A stretch of DNA of 5,743 nucleotides from an uncultured Chthoniobacterales bacterium (GTDB lineage: Bacteria > Verrucomicrobiota > Verrucomicrobiae > Chthoniobacterales > UBA10450), in assembly GCA_955652855.1 (NCBI GenBank), contig CATPCN010000251.1:1-5743 (forward strand), given 5' to 3'. A program made the translations under genes and the position numbers. The notes beneath the pieces were generated by a model. It was given only the letters and a program-made list of their open reading frames with translations. It was not told the origin of the DNA and did not search any database. Below, one piece after another: positions 1-5,743 of the stretch; position 1 is the stretch's first letter; each line of letters starts with the position of its first letter.

Positions 1-165
1 GTCGGAGTTGCTCGCTACGATGGAAGCTCGATCTCGCACAGTTTCGAAACCACGGAGCCGTCGCTAGATGTGAAGTGCAATGGCTTTTCCCCGCTGATCC
101 TGCCGACGCTAGGTCGTCGTAGACACGTCTTCTGCGCCGAATGGACATTTAGGCGCGACATTTAG
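1..165 (+). other. Open frame entering from left edge, possible gene tail
   Basis: Frame 1 is open from the first base to a TAG at 163-165, giving about 54 codons. The translation begins VGVARYDGSSISHSF and ends with CAEWTFRRDI. I recognise no family. The stop lies inside the triple GACATTTAG repeat, so if this is the end of a real gene, its tail is formed by repeat sequence. An open frame this long can occur by chance in GC-rich DNA. Only sequence to the left of the window would settle it. Confidence 0.18.
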
Positions 166-180
166 ACATTTAGATGTCCA
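142..180. repeat. Triple GACATTTAG repeat bounded by TGGACAT/ATGTCCA
   Basis: The 9-base word GACATTTAG occurs three times, at 144-152, 157-165 and 165-173, the last two sharing one base. The tract is bounded by TGGACAT at 142-148 and its exact reverse complement ATGTCCA at 174-180. A second short inverted pair, GCGCC at 134-138 and GGCGC at 152-156, overlaps the left side. Clustered short terminal repeats are a known feature of IS21-family ends, and an istB fragment lies about 2 kb to the right. Linking the two is inference only, because an intact gene lies between them. Confidence 0.55.
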
Positions 181-379
181 CTGGTGGCGGCATGAGGGAC
201 TGAGTGTCCTGATCGGGATTGGACCTGACAAACAATGTCCGATGAATTTGAAATGCATTCCATTCAACGACCGAGTTCGACCCACGGGCGACGTTGACCA
301 ATGTCCGCTATGGAGCAGTCCAATCGACTGTCGGTGTTGTCGCGTTGTCGCCGCTCTCCCGCCACATTTATGCAAAACG
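181..379. other. Intergenic stretch with no supported gene
   Basis: No open frame here looks like protein. The plus-strand frame that later carries the reverse transcriptase relic is open from an ATG at 242, but its first 46 codons are cysteine-rich and do not resemble the start of that family. The minus-strand open frame across 109-375 reads as low-quality translation without a domain. I see no rRNA, tRNA or clear promoter. Confidence 0.4.
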
Positions 380-883
380 CTCGTGTCGGTGCTGAACCAA
401 GCCTACCACTGGCTGTGTAAGCAACGTCGAGACTACCCACCCGATGCCAATGTGTGGGACGTGCGCTTTCATTGGCATTCCGCGCGGATTCGCCTCGAGG
501 CTGACTTGCGCGCCGGCCACTTTCGCTTCGGCCCGTTGAGGGTCATCATGAAAGCCGATGGCGAAGTGCTGCATCTGTGGAGCGCCCGCGATGCGTTGGT
601 GCTTCATCGGGCGCATCGAGGCTTTGATTTTCTCGGGTATTACTTCTGCTGCGGCCCGTTACGGCTCGCGCAGCGAACGCTCCAGAATCACGCGACACGG
701 CTTCATCGGCTTTATGAGCAACAGAAAACGGCGCCGGAAGGCGCCGCTCGTCTGGATGAGTACGTGACCCGCTGGTGGCGATGGGGCGGGCAGGCCTGTC
801 GGAGTAAGACCGAGCGTGCCTGCCCTTTACGCCTACGCACCAGCCCGACTCCAGCTAAGCCGAGGCCGAGCAGCTGGTGCTAG
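242..883 (+). pseudogene. Reverse transcriptase relic lacking its catalytic core
   Basis: The frame is open for 213 codons, but family-like sequence covers only about residues 47-185 (nt 380-796). Residues 49-121 (VLNQAYHWLCKQRRDY through VWDVRFHW, ADGEVLHLWSARDALVL) resemble the N-terminal part of bacterial RNA-directed DNA polymerases of the group II intron-like type. Residues 127-135 (GFDFLGYYF), then RLYEQQ and YVTRWWRWG, match the C-terminal part that follows the polymerase palm. The segment between, with the YxDD-type catalytic motif, is missing, probably some 150 codons judged from memory of the family. At the join another frame reads FIGRIE (603-620), the segment that normally precedes GFDFLGY. 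This indicates a deletion near 602 plus a second small frame slip near 621. No ribosome binding site stands before the ATG at 242. The product cannot be an active polymerase. Confidence 0.72.
788..825 (+). terminator. Hairpin, possible terminator-like structure
   Basis: GGGCAGGC at 788-795 pairs perfectly with GCCTGCCC at 818-825. A smaller inner stem, TCGG 799-802 with CCGA 810-813, leaves a 7-base loop. The hairpin falls just after the last recognisable reverse transcriptase sequence and is followed by TTTA rather than a full T-run. It could be the end of the decayed RT unit or an RNA fold belonging to it. The pairing is plain to see, but terminator function is a guess. Confidence 0.28.
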
Positions 884-921
884 GGGAGTCGGTTCTGCGC
901 GCACGTCGCAATCGCACCCCA

Positions 922-2067
922 TCACTGTCCCGGCAGACGGCAGCATCTTGCCGAGACGTGGAAGGCTTGGGCGACCCCGGTGGTGTTCTGGTATGTGCAG
1001 GTGGATGCGTCGACGCCCACTAGGGTGGGAGCGGGCGGTATGAGGGCGTCGGAAACGCAACGGACGGACACGAGAGAGTAGGTTGCGGGACACGGCGGTG
1101 GGGAGAGGGAGTTGATAAAACCGGATTCGAATAAGTAATCGTTGGCGAGGGTGACGACGCATTGAAGCGCTGTGGCGCCGTTCTCGACGAAATAGCCGAC
1201 GACATCGACGACCACGTCCGCCTGTCCGCTCGGACCGTTGTACGCAACGGAAAAGGTGTTCGCTGGATTTCCACCCGGGATCAATGTCGTGTTAGCAATG
1301 ACCTCGCCGGCGTGATCCCAATTCAGCGCGCTGACCGTTGGTGCCGCGCCCACGCCGTTCCAGACCACGAAGTTCCCTGCAGCGTTGGCGTTGACCACGG
1401 TAATGGTCGCGACCGCGGCCGCCGGCGCAACGTTGCCCAGCGTTCCACCCTGACTCGTGATCACAGTGCCGGGACAGGCCACGTTGGAGGCCCCAGGCAC
1501 CCCGCCTTGGCCCGCCCATGAATTGCCGCCGATATTGCTCCACCAATAAATAGTGCGCGTGCCGCCTGCGGTAATTGGCCCGCCGACATTGCGGGTGTCG
1601 GCGACGCGGCAGGGCGGGATCGGGTTGAATATCAGATCGTTGGTTGCGCTGCCCAGTTTCGAGGACACCTTATCGGATTTGAGCACAGTCTGATCGATGA
1701 TATTCGCCTGAGCGCTCACAAACACTTGGGTGAACTGTTTGTAATTTGCTTTCGCGCTCTGCAGATCGTCGCGCGGTTGAAGACGCAAAAACTCTTTCAG
1801 CCACTCCTCGGGCATCAGGCGCAACTGCGTCTCGTAGACTTCGCGCCAGCTCGCCCAATGCGCGTCGGCCTGGACGGCAATCGGCTCCCACCGGTTGAGA
1901 ATTGTGGCTATCGCGCTGGTAGCGTCCATCGATCCAGCAACCAAACGAGCTTTCTCCACAGCCCGAGAAGCCGTAGTGGGTTCCGCCGCTTGGAGTAACG
2001 GGATTGTGCCGATCACCACAGTCGTCGCGAGCATCGCGAGGATTCTTTTGCTGCGTAACGGACGCAT
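922..2067 (-). CDS. Exported protein with a PCRVADTR-type beta-rich domain
   Basis: This is a 381-residue protein of unknown function. The start at 2067 is chosen because GGGGAGGAG (2078-2070) lies immediately before it and a signal peptide begins there: basic MRPLRSKR, a hydrophobic run ILAMLATTVVIGTIPLL, then a likely cleavage near QAAEP (residues 26-30). The mature N-terminal part (about 35-140) looks helical and charged. From residue 147 (FNPIPPCRVADTRNVGGP) to 294 (VVVDVVGYFVEN) it carries a beta-rich module that I know from many secreted bacterial proteins of unassigned role. Typical signs are the PCRxxDTR opening, central TITVVNANAAGNFVVWNG and closing VDVVGYF. The tail (300-381) holds six cysteines, possibly disulphide-bonded. 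It probably acts in the periplasm or outside the cell. The longer open frame up to 2259 only reads through the upstream repeat element. It converges on the RT relic. It has no frameshift and looks functional. Confidence 0.85.
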   Translation of the reverse strand: MRPLRSKRILAMLATTVVIGTIPLLQAAEPTTASRAVEKARLVAGSMDATSAIATILNRWEPIAVQADAHWASWREVYETQLRLMPEEWLKEFLRLQPRDDLQSAKANYKQFTQVFVSAQANIIDQTVLKSDKVSSKLGSATNDLIFNPIPPCRVADTRNVGGPITAGGTRTIYWWSNIGGNSWAGQGGVPGASNVACPGTVITSQGGTLGNVAPAAAVATITVVNANAAGNFVVWNGVGAAPTVSALNWDHAGEVIANTTLIPGGNPANTFSVAYNGPSGQADVVVDVVGYFVENGATALQCVVTLANDYLFESGFINSLSPPPCPATYSLVSVRCVSDALIPPAPTLVGVDASTCTYQNTTGVAQAFHVSARCCRLPGQ

Positions 2068-2149
2068 AGCTCCTCCCCTGTGGTTTACAGACACACCGCG
2101 GTTCCGGATCGCGATCCAGCTTTGTCGCGTCCGAGACCGGTGCCCGCTC

Positions 2150-2238
2150 ACGCTAGCCATCGCAGCGAAGGAAATCAATGCGGGAATTGGAATTTCACAA
2201 GTGCCAAAAACTCTTGAATCGTCGAGAGACGTCGGCTG
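2150..2238 (-). repeat. Recurrent element, copy A
   Basis: Read on the minus strand, the copy has GACGATTCAAGAG, the core GGCACTTGTGAAATTCC (2205-2189), nine variable bases, then ATTGATTTCCTTCGCTGCG and GGCTAGCG. Copies B and D share this order with identical spacing between TTCC and the ATTTATTT-like block. It begins exactly where istB similarity stops (2241) and ends roughly 85 bases before the exported-protein start at 2067. It may be a promoter or operator region, or the end of a mobile element. Confidence 0.65.
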
Positions 2239-2240
2239 GT

Positions 2241-2490
<250 letters not shown>

Positions 2491-2540
2491 TCAATCCTGC
2501 TCTTCCCCTGGAGGTCATGCGTCTTGTGGCGAAAAGACGA

Positions 2541-2546
2541 TACAAT
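2541..2546 (+). promoter_or_regulatory. Possible -10 box upstream of lysR
   Basis: TACAAT, within GATACAATTTC, resembles a sigma-70 -10 hexamer and would give a leader of about 90 bases to the LysR start at 2643. No good -35 hexamer stands 16-18 bases before it; TTGTGG at 2524-2529 is too close. The evidence is weak. The rest of 2491-2642 holds only copy E of the recurrent element and no gene. Confidence 0.2.
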
Positions 2547-2577
2547 TTCAAAGAGATGGCTTGGGCGAACAGTCCAT

Positions 2578-2622
2578 CTTCGGAAAAAGACAAGTGCCAA
2601 TCTTTTCACGATTGATCGGCGG
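2578..2622 (-). repeat. Recurrent element, weaker copy E (lysR upstream region)
   Basis: Minus-strand reading gives GATTGGCACTTGTCTTTTTCC, with the core at 2598-2582. It shares TTGGCACTTGT exactly with copy A but is poorly conserved beyond TTCC. The distance from the GGAA edge at 2582 to the LysR ATG at 2643 is 61 bases. Copy C lies 62 bases from the matching codon of the decayed LysR gene, and the sequence between is partly alignable. This suggests that the element, at least here, is the conserved divergent control region of a LysR family. Confidence 0.42.
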
Positions 2623-2642
2623 GTCACTTCTCGCGATCGAGA

Positions 2643-3536
2643 ATGGACAAGCTTAGGGCGATCACCTATTTCGTACGCACCGTGGAGGCCAAGAGTTTTG
2701 CGGCCGCTGCGCATTCGCTCGAAGTCACGCCGTCCGCTCTGAGTAAAGCGATCGCGCTGCTCGAGCAGGACCTTGCCTTTACGTTGTTCAACCGCTCCAC
2801 GCGACGCATGGCGCTTACCGTCGAGGGCATTGCATACTACAACTGCTGCCGAAAAGTGCTTCAGGATCTCGAAGAGGTCGAGCTCGCTGCCGGACACGGA
2901 CGAGCGCGGGTGGCGGGAGTACTGCGCGTGGGAATGCACCCGGCGGTGAGCTGGGCTGTGCTTCAAGAAGTTCACACCTTCCTCGCAGCGCATCCAGAGC
3001 TCATGGTCGAGACTGTCATGACAAACTCCGCCATGGCGTTACTCGATCGAGGGCTCGATGTCGTGATCCACATCGGAGAGTTGCGCGACTCCGAACTCGT
3101 TGCACGACAGCTCGGCTGGACGGAATTCGTCGTGTGTGCGGCTCCGAGCTACATCAAGTCCATCGGAATGCCGCAGCGGCCTGAGGACCTGTCGCGGTAT
3201 CCCGCTGTCGTGTACGCGAGAGACGATGAGGACCCCGCGACGCGTTGGGAGTTTTACAAGGGTCACGAGCATCGGACGATCTCAATCTCGATACGTCTCG
3301 TTCTTCGCGGCGGCATCGGCCTCATTGAAGCGGCCGTGCGCGGCTGCGGCGTTGTACGCCCCTACCGCATCGCGGCGCGCTCCGCGTTGGCTTCGGGACA
3401 ATTAGTGGCTTTGCTTCCTGATTGGTCGAGCGACCGACAGCCGGTATATGCAGTGTTTGCCCAGAAGGGGCACAGCGCGGCCAAAGTGCAAGCGTTCCTA
3501 GACTTTACGCAAGCCCTGATTACGCCGGACGCATAA
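2643..3536 (+). CDS. LysR-family transcriptional regulator
   Basis: This 297-residue protein has the normal length of the family. Residues 1-60 form the winged helix-turn-helix DNA-binding domain (MDKLRAITYFVRTVEAKSFA, then TPSALSKAIALLEQDLAFTL and FNRSTRRMALTVEG). A linker helix follows, then a periplasmic-binding-like effector domain from about 90 to 290 (AGVLRVGMHPAVS, LDRGLDVVIHIGELRDSELV, GLIEAAVRGCGVV). LysR proteins bind DNA as tetramers and switch target genes on or off when a small ligand binds the C-terminal domain; the ligand here cannot be told. The ATG at 2643 matches the usual LysR N-terminus, although only a poor ribosome site precedes it. Element copy E lies 45-61 bases upstream and is a candidate autoregulatory site. 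No divergent intact target gene adjoins it, because the neighbour is the istB fragment. No defect is visible. Confidence 0.93.
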   Translation: MDKLRAITYFVRTVEAKSFAAAAHSLEVTPSALSKAIALLEQDLAFTLFNRSTRRMALTVEGIAYYNCCRKVLQDLEEVELAAGHGRARVAGVLRVGMHPAVSWAVLQEVHTFLAAHPELMVETVMTNSAMALLDRGLDVVIHIGELRDSELVARQLGWTEFVVCAAPSYIKSIGMPQRPEDLSRYPAVVYARDDEDPATRWEFYKGHEHRTISISIRLVLRGGIGLIEAAVRGCGVVRPYRIAARSALASGQLVALLPDWSSDRQPVYAVFAQKGHSAAKVQAFLDFTQALITPDA

Positions 3537-3558
3537 ATGGAGCAATCCACACGAGGCG

Positions 3559-3862
3559 TTAGAACGAGTTGCCGGCTGCTTGTTTGAGCTTTTCCCTCGC
3601 TGCCGAACGGTTGCACAGCTTTCGATAGCACTCCTCGCCAGCCATGGCAAGCGCTGCGGCCTGCGCCCCCGCGTTGAGCTCGGCTTGTATTCGGACATGC
3701 ATACCTTCGCCCGCCGAATCATGCCCGACAAGCCTGGTCTCCAGCGCCTTCCAGAAATTCGTCCGAGACGCGCCCAGAGCGACCACGTGGTCTTCGGCAT
3801 GATGTGCCGGACAGCAAGCAAAGGGTGCCAGCATGCAGCCCGTGGATGCGACCAGGTTTCAT
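3559..3862 (-). pseudogene. Small putative exported protein, probably frameshifted
   Basis: An ATG at 3862 follows a good ribosome site, GGGAGGG (3878-3872), at nine bases. It opens with a signal-peptide-like MKPGRIHGLHAGTLCLLSG, then degrades into arginine-rich sequence and stops at 3719. The neighbouring minus frame reads HAEDHVVALGASRTNFWKAL, later RIQAELNAGAQAAALAMAGE, and stops at 3559, with codon third positions rich in G and C. A single-base slip between about 3834 and 3795 would join the two into a roughly 100-residue secreted protein, consistent with a helical mature part. I do not recognise the family. Alternatively the 91-codon frame starting at 3834 is used alone, but it has no ribosome site. 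It converges with lysR, with 22 bases between their ends, and repeat copy B stands upstream as copy A does for the exported protein at 2067. Confidence 0.36.
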
Positions 3863-3933
3863 ATTAGTGGGCCCTCCCGACCAATGTTTATGATGGCGAG
3901 GTTTGATGTAATGAACCGCGCCGCTCTGGGTTG

Positions 3934-4031
3934 GCGCACACAGGTTAGCGAGTACCGCGAACGAAATAAATACCGTCGATGGAAGTAGAGAAGTGGCGAA
4001 AATTATTGAATCGTCAGCAACGTTGGCGGCT
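3934..4031 (-). repeat. Recurrent element, copy B
   Basis: Minus-strand reading gives GACGATTCAATAATTTTC, then the diverged core GCCACTTCTCTACTTCC (3997-3981), nine bases, then ATTTATTTCGTTCGCGGTACTCGCTAACCTG. The second half is closest to copy D. The copy starts where similarity of the decayed LysR gene ends and supplies that gene's TAA stop (4005-4003). It lies about 75 bases before the ATG at 3862. Confidence 0.6.
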
Positions 4032-4209
4032 GTGTCGGTTTGCCGCGCGTGCGAAGATAAGCGGGGGAGGCGCAGACGATGAACTCGGCCCAACCGAGCT
4101 GTCGGGCGCTCAGCGCCGACGGGGTTACCACCAGCGCTTGCGTCGCGGCGGCGAAACTCTTCGCCTCGACCGTGCGGCAAAAGAACGTGATCGCGCGCAA
4201 TTTGTCCAG
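4003..4209 (-). pseudogene. LysR-family regulator with a 119-codon internal deletion
   Basis: The translation starts at a CTG where the intact paralogue has ATG (DKLRAITFFCRTVEAKSFAA), runs through the recognition part of the helix-turn-helix to TPSALS, then jumps directly to ARQLGWAEFIVCASPAYL. In the complete LysR protein at 2643, SALS is residues 31-34 and ARQLGW is residues 154-159, so residues 35-153 are missing and the join (about 4107) stays in frame. After GKPTQP the sequence leaves the family and stops within repeat copy B. Two thirds of the effector domain and half of the DNA-binding domain are gone, so regulation is not expected. The two LysR genes differ too much to be a recent duplication. 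Its start side abuts copy C and it diverges from the NTF2-like gene at 4345, which may once have been its target. Confidence 0.8.
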
Positions 4210-4220
4210 GGCTTCCCCCG

Positions 4221-4300
4221 TGGCCGCCAAGCGGTCGACGATTCGAGACCAAGTGGCACTTGTGAAATTCCTGCCGGTGCCTCAATCGGTAGCCCGAAAG
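4221..4300 (+). repeat. Recurrent element, copy C
   Basis: Plus-strand reading gives GGCCGCCAAGCGGTCGACG, then ATTCGAGACCAAG and the core GGCACTTGTGAAATTCC (4255-4271), identical to the core of copy A. Beyond the core the ATTTATTT block is barely recognisable. It occupies the divergent gap between the decayed LysR gene (start 4209) and the NTF2-like gene (start 4345), the position expected for a LysR-controlled promoter pair. Confidence 0.6.
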
Positions 4301-4344
4301 ATTCTAGACTGGGCGATCATGCATTTTTGGCTGGGCATGTCGCC

Positions 4345-4800
4345 ATGAATCGAGAACACCTTGTTGCGTGCAGCGCCCCCGATGCCATCGAAGCGCTCGT
4401 CGCGGCCTGGGCCACCGCCTGGAATCGGCATGACATCGAGGCCATGGCCCGGCTGGTCATGCCGGCAGTAGACTTCGTGAACGTCGAGGGGCGGTGGCTC
4501 AGAGGAAGGGATGAGTTCGTCGATCATCATCGCCAGATTCATGGGGAACAGATGCGCGACAGCGCCTGGACCAATCTCTGTCGCGAGACCCGCTCGATCG
4601 GGAATGATCTGGCCATCGTCCACCTGGAATGGACCATCGAGGGCGACCGCGATCCGGTTGGAACACCACGCAGTCCGCGCCACGGTCTATTCACCTGGGT
4701 AGTTTGCCGCACCCAGAATCGCTGGCGTATTGCCGCCGCCCATAACACAAACCTTCGACCTGGCATGACTCATCGTCTGACGCCCAAAGTAACGCGATAG
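4345..4800 (+). CDS. SgcJ/EcaC-type SnoaL-like (NTF2-fold) protein
   Basis: This 151-residue protein has the usual family length. Residues 12-30 (PDAIEALVAAWATAWNRHD) form the opening helix with the WNRHD signature. AVDFVNVEGRWLRGRDEFVD (41-60) is the first strand and turn region, and HGLFTWVVCRTQNRWRIAAAHNTN (113-136) is the closing sheet. The NTF2 fold makes a cone-shaped pocket. Members are annotated as oxidoreductases or polyketide-related proteins, but the chemistry is mostly unproved and none can be assigned here. The start at 4345 is chosen because family similarity begins just after it; the upstream in-frame extension only reads through repeat copy C and the antisense of the LysR relic. 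The ribosome site is weak. A nine-codon frame starting at 4318 ends in TGA overlapping this ATG (ATGA at 4345-4348), which could couple translation. No signal peptide is seen, so the protein is probably cytoplasmic. Confidence 0.85.
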   Translation: MNREHLVACSAPDAIEALVAAWATAWNRHDIEAMARLVMPAVDFVNVEGRWLRGRDEFVDHHRQIHGEQMRDSAWTNLCRETRSIGNDLAIVHLEWTIEGDRDPVGTPRSPRHGLFTWVVCRTQNRWRIAAAHNTNLRPGMTHRLTPKVTR

Positions 4801-4953
4801 TGGGGAGTCGGGCTTGGCGGAATCCGACACGTTGTCGTGGCGACGAGATCGTCTGGCCTTGGCGCGATCGTCAACACCCTCTCTGGTGCGATTCAAGCGT
4901 TTTCGGCACTTGTCAAATTCCTTCACGATCATTTATTTCCGTTGTTGTTCTAG
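4801..4953 (+). other. Open frame directly after the NTF2-like stop codon
   Basis: The frame of the NTF2-like gene stays open for 50 codons past its TAG (4798-4800) to the next TAG at 4951-4953. It reads as a coherent hydrophobic sequence including GLGAIVNTLSGAIQAFSALV and ending HLFPLLF. It lacks an ATG, and its second half is repeat copy D. Chance, an old gene tail, or read-through are all possible; chance is the simplest. Confidence 0.12.
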
Positions 4954-4963
4954 CTAACCTAAC
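4868..4963 (+). repeat. Recurrent element, copy D
   Basis: Plus-strand reading gives GCGATTCAAGCGTTTTC, the core GGCACTTGTCAAATTCC (4905-4921), nine bases, then ATTTATTTCCGTTGTTGTTC and TAGCTAACCT. It is the best match to both A (core) and B (second half). A possible -35 TTGTCA (4910-4915) stands 17 bases before TTATTT (4933-4938), a poor -10. It lies about 230 bases upstream of the sedolisin start, reading toward it. Confidence 0.65.
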
Positions 4964-5191
4964 CAAGTGCGGATGTGACGGGAGCGAACTATCTAGACAC
5001 GGCGAGCGCGATGTCCGCTTACGTCGTCGTAATCGTATAGGGTGAAGGGCGAAACGCAAGAATGACAGCGGCTGTGTGTGGGCGTCGTATGAAGTCGAAT
5101 CGGTCGCCCAATGAGGATGCGCGAATGCGCTAGCAGTCCGACGGCGGAGCGCACGCCAGTAAACCAACTAGTCGAAAGGAGTGATGGCGTC
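4964..5191 (+). other. Long leader before the sedolisin gene, no gene seen
   Basis: These 228 bases contain no supported coding frame; a nine-codon frame at 5011 (MSAYVVVIV) is too short to claim. AAGGAG at 5176-5181 is the ribosome site of the gene at 5192, ten bases from its ATG. GTAAACCA at 5159-5166 also occurs just before the ribosome site of the exported-protein gene (2088-2081, minus strand). I found no convincing riboswitch or terminator. Confidence 0.4.
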
Positions 5192-5743
5192 ATGAAGCCT
5201 TTCCAAAATCTGGCCGCGGTGGTAGCGACAGCCGCACTCACGCTGCTTTTGTCGACCCTCTCCACCGGGGCTGCGAGCCAGGAAGGTGCTCGAATCCGTG
5301 GCGTCACGCCGTCTGTGGTTATCGCGCATTCGCCGAAGCTGCTAGCACGTATGGACCCTGCACAAATGATGCGCCTGACGCTTGTGTTGCAACCGGTTGA
5401 CCAGAGCGAGCTGGAGCGCTTCCTCCGTGACGTTCAAGATCCTGCATCACTCAGCTTCCACCGCTTTCTAACCTTCGACGAGTGGAAGGCCCGGTTCGCT
5501 CCCTCAGATCAACAGGTGGAAAAAACTAACGCCTGGGCTAGTCAGCACGGGCTCAACGTAATTTATCGTTTCCGAGACAACCTGGCACTGAAAGTGGAGG
5601 CGTCTGCCGCAACGATCGAGCAAGCATTCGACCTACAGCTCAACCGATACGAGCTGGGCAGCCGCAAGTTCTTCTCTAACGATCGCGACCCTGCAATGCC
5701 GGGAGAACTAGTCGGGATCCTAAAGAACGTGCAGGGACTGAAC
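5192..5743 (+). CDS. Sedolisin (S53) protease precursor, 5' part, cut by window edge
   Basis: One hundred and eighty-four codons are present and the frame is still open at the last base. The start at 5192 has AAGGAG ten bases upstream; the ATG at 5184 stops after three codons. Residues 1-30 form a signal peptide (MKPFQNLAAV, a hydrophobic core to LLLSTLSTG, then a likely AAS cleavage site). Residues about 60-180 form a pro-kumamolisin activation domain: RLTLVLQPVDQSELERFLRD, SLSFHRFLTFDEWKARFAPS, then HGLNVIYRFRDNLALKVEAS and TIEQAFDLQLNRYELGSRKF. This prodomain keeps sedolisins inactive until it is cut off, often at acid pH. The Glu-Asp-Ser catalytic residues would lie beyond the window and are not seen, so activity cannot be judged. 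The protein is probably secreted and degrades extracellular protein. Its long leader includes repeat copy D. Confidence 0.88.
   Translation, partial: MKPFQNLAAVVATAALTLLLSTLSTGAASQEGARIRGVTPSVVIAHSPKLLARMDPAQMMRLTLVLQPVDQSELERFLRDVQDPASLSFHRFLTFDEWKARFAPSDQQVEKTNAWASQHGLNVIYRFRDNLALKVEASAATIEQAFDLQLNRYELGSRKFFSNDRDPAMPGELVGILKNVQGLN

Noticed and set aside
1162..1521. Plus-strand 119-codon open frame inside the exported-protein gene
   Set aside because: It is antisense to the well-supported gene at 2067-922 and arginine-rich, as shadow frames usually are.
3580..3867. Plus-strand 95-codon open frame opposite the small exported protein
   Set aside because: It has no ribosome site and no recognisable domain; the minus strand has the better ribosome site and signal-like start. 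Not excluded completely.
3979..4344. Upstream in-frame extension of the NTF2-like protein from 3979
   Set aside because: It reads through repeat copies B and C and the antisense of the LysR relic; family similarity begins just after the ATG at 4345.
4900..4925. Sigma-54 promoter in the element core (TTGGCAC-like -24)
   Set aside because: TGGCAC fits the -24 part in copies A and C, but no GC stands at the -12 position in any copy.
3555..4965. Integron attC sites (GTTAGAAC near 3558, ACCTAAC in copy D)
   Set aside because: The words are short and partial. The core pairs and the characteristic fold of attC are missing, and no integrase is seen.
5110..5135. GCGC-GAAT-GCGC hairpin in the sedolisin leader
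   Set aside because: A four-base stem is too small to mean anything without comparative support.

Overview
The window looks like a proteobacterial chromosome, moderately GC-rich by eye. A gamma- or beta-proteobacterium is my best guess: the LysR regulator, the IS21-type istB remnant, the intron-like reverse transcriptase relic, the secreted PCRxxDTR-type protein and the sedolisin precursor are often found in such genomes. No ribosomal or core marker is present, so this assignment is weak. The region is accessory in character, with three intact-looking genes, one gene cut by the right edge, and at least three decayed genes packed between them.

Layout. Positions 1-380 hold no convincing gene, only an open frame entering from the left and a small triple repeat. 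A reverse transcriptase relic (open frame 242-883, plus strand) keeps the N- and C-terminal parts of the protein but has lost the catalytic centre. Facing it is an intact 381-aa exported protein (2067-922, minus strand). Upstream of that gene lie a repeat element (copy A) and a decayed IS21-type istB fragment (2490-2241, minus strand). A complete LysR-type regulator follows (2643-3536, plus strand). Next comes a probably frameshifted small exported protein (3862-3559, minus strand) with copy B of the element upstream. A second LysR gene, reduced by a 119-codon internal deletion (4209-4003, minus strand), is followed by copy C and an intact SgcJ/EcaC-type NTF2-fold protein (4345-4800, plus strand). 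Copy D and a long leader then precede a sedolisin (S53) protease precursor that runs off the right edge (5192 onward).

The most interesting structure is the element present in four clear copies (A-D) and one weaker copy (E). Its 17-base core is close to GGCACTTGTSAAATTCC. In copies A, B and D the similarity extends about 50 bases further, into a stretch like ATTTATTTCC...GCTAACC. These three copies read toward genes for proteins with export signals. Copies C and E lie at almost the same distance upstream of the two LysR start positions, reading away from them. My inference is a shared regulatory region: a divergent LysR promoter family that also fronts exported proteins. A small mobile element or recombination scar remains a real alternative, because copies A and B also sit exactly where gene fragments break off.
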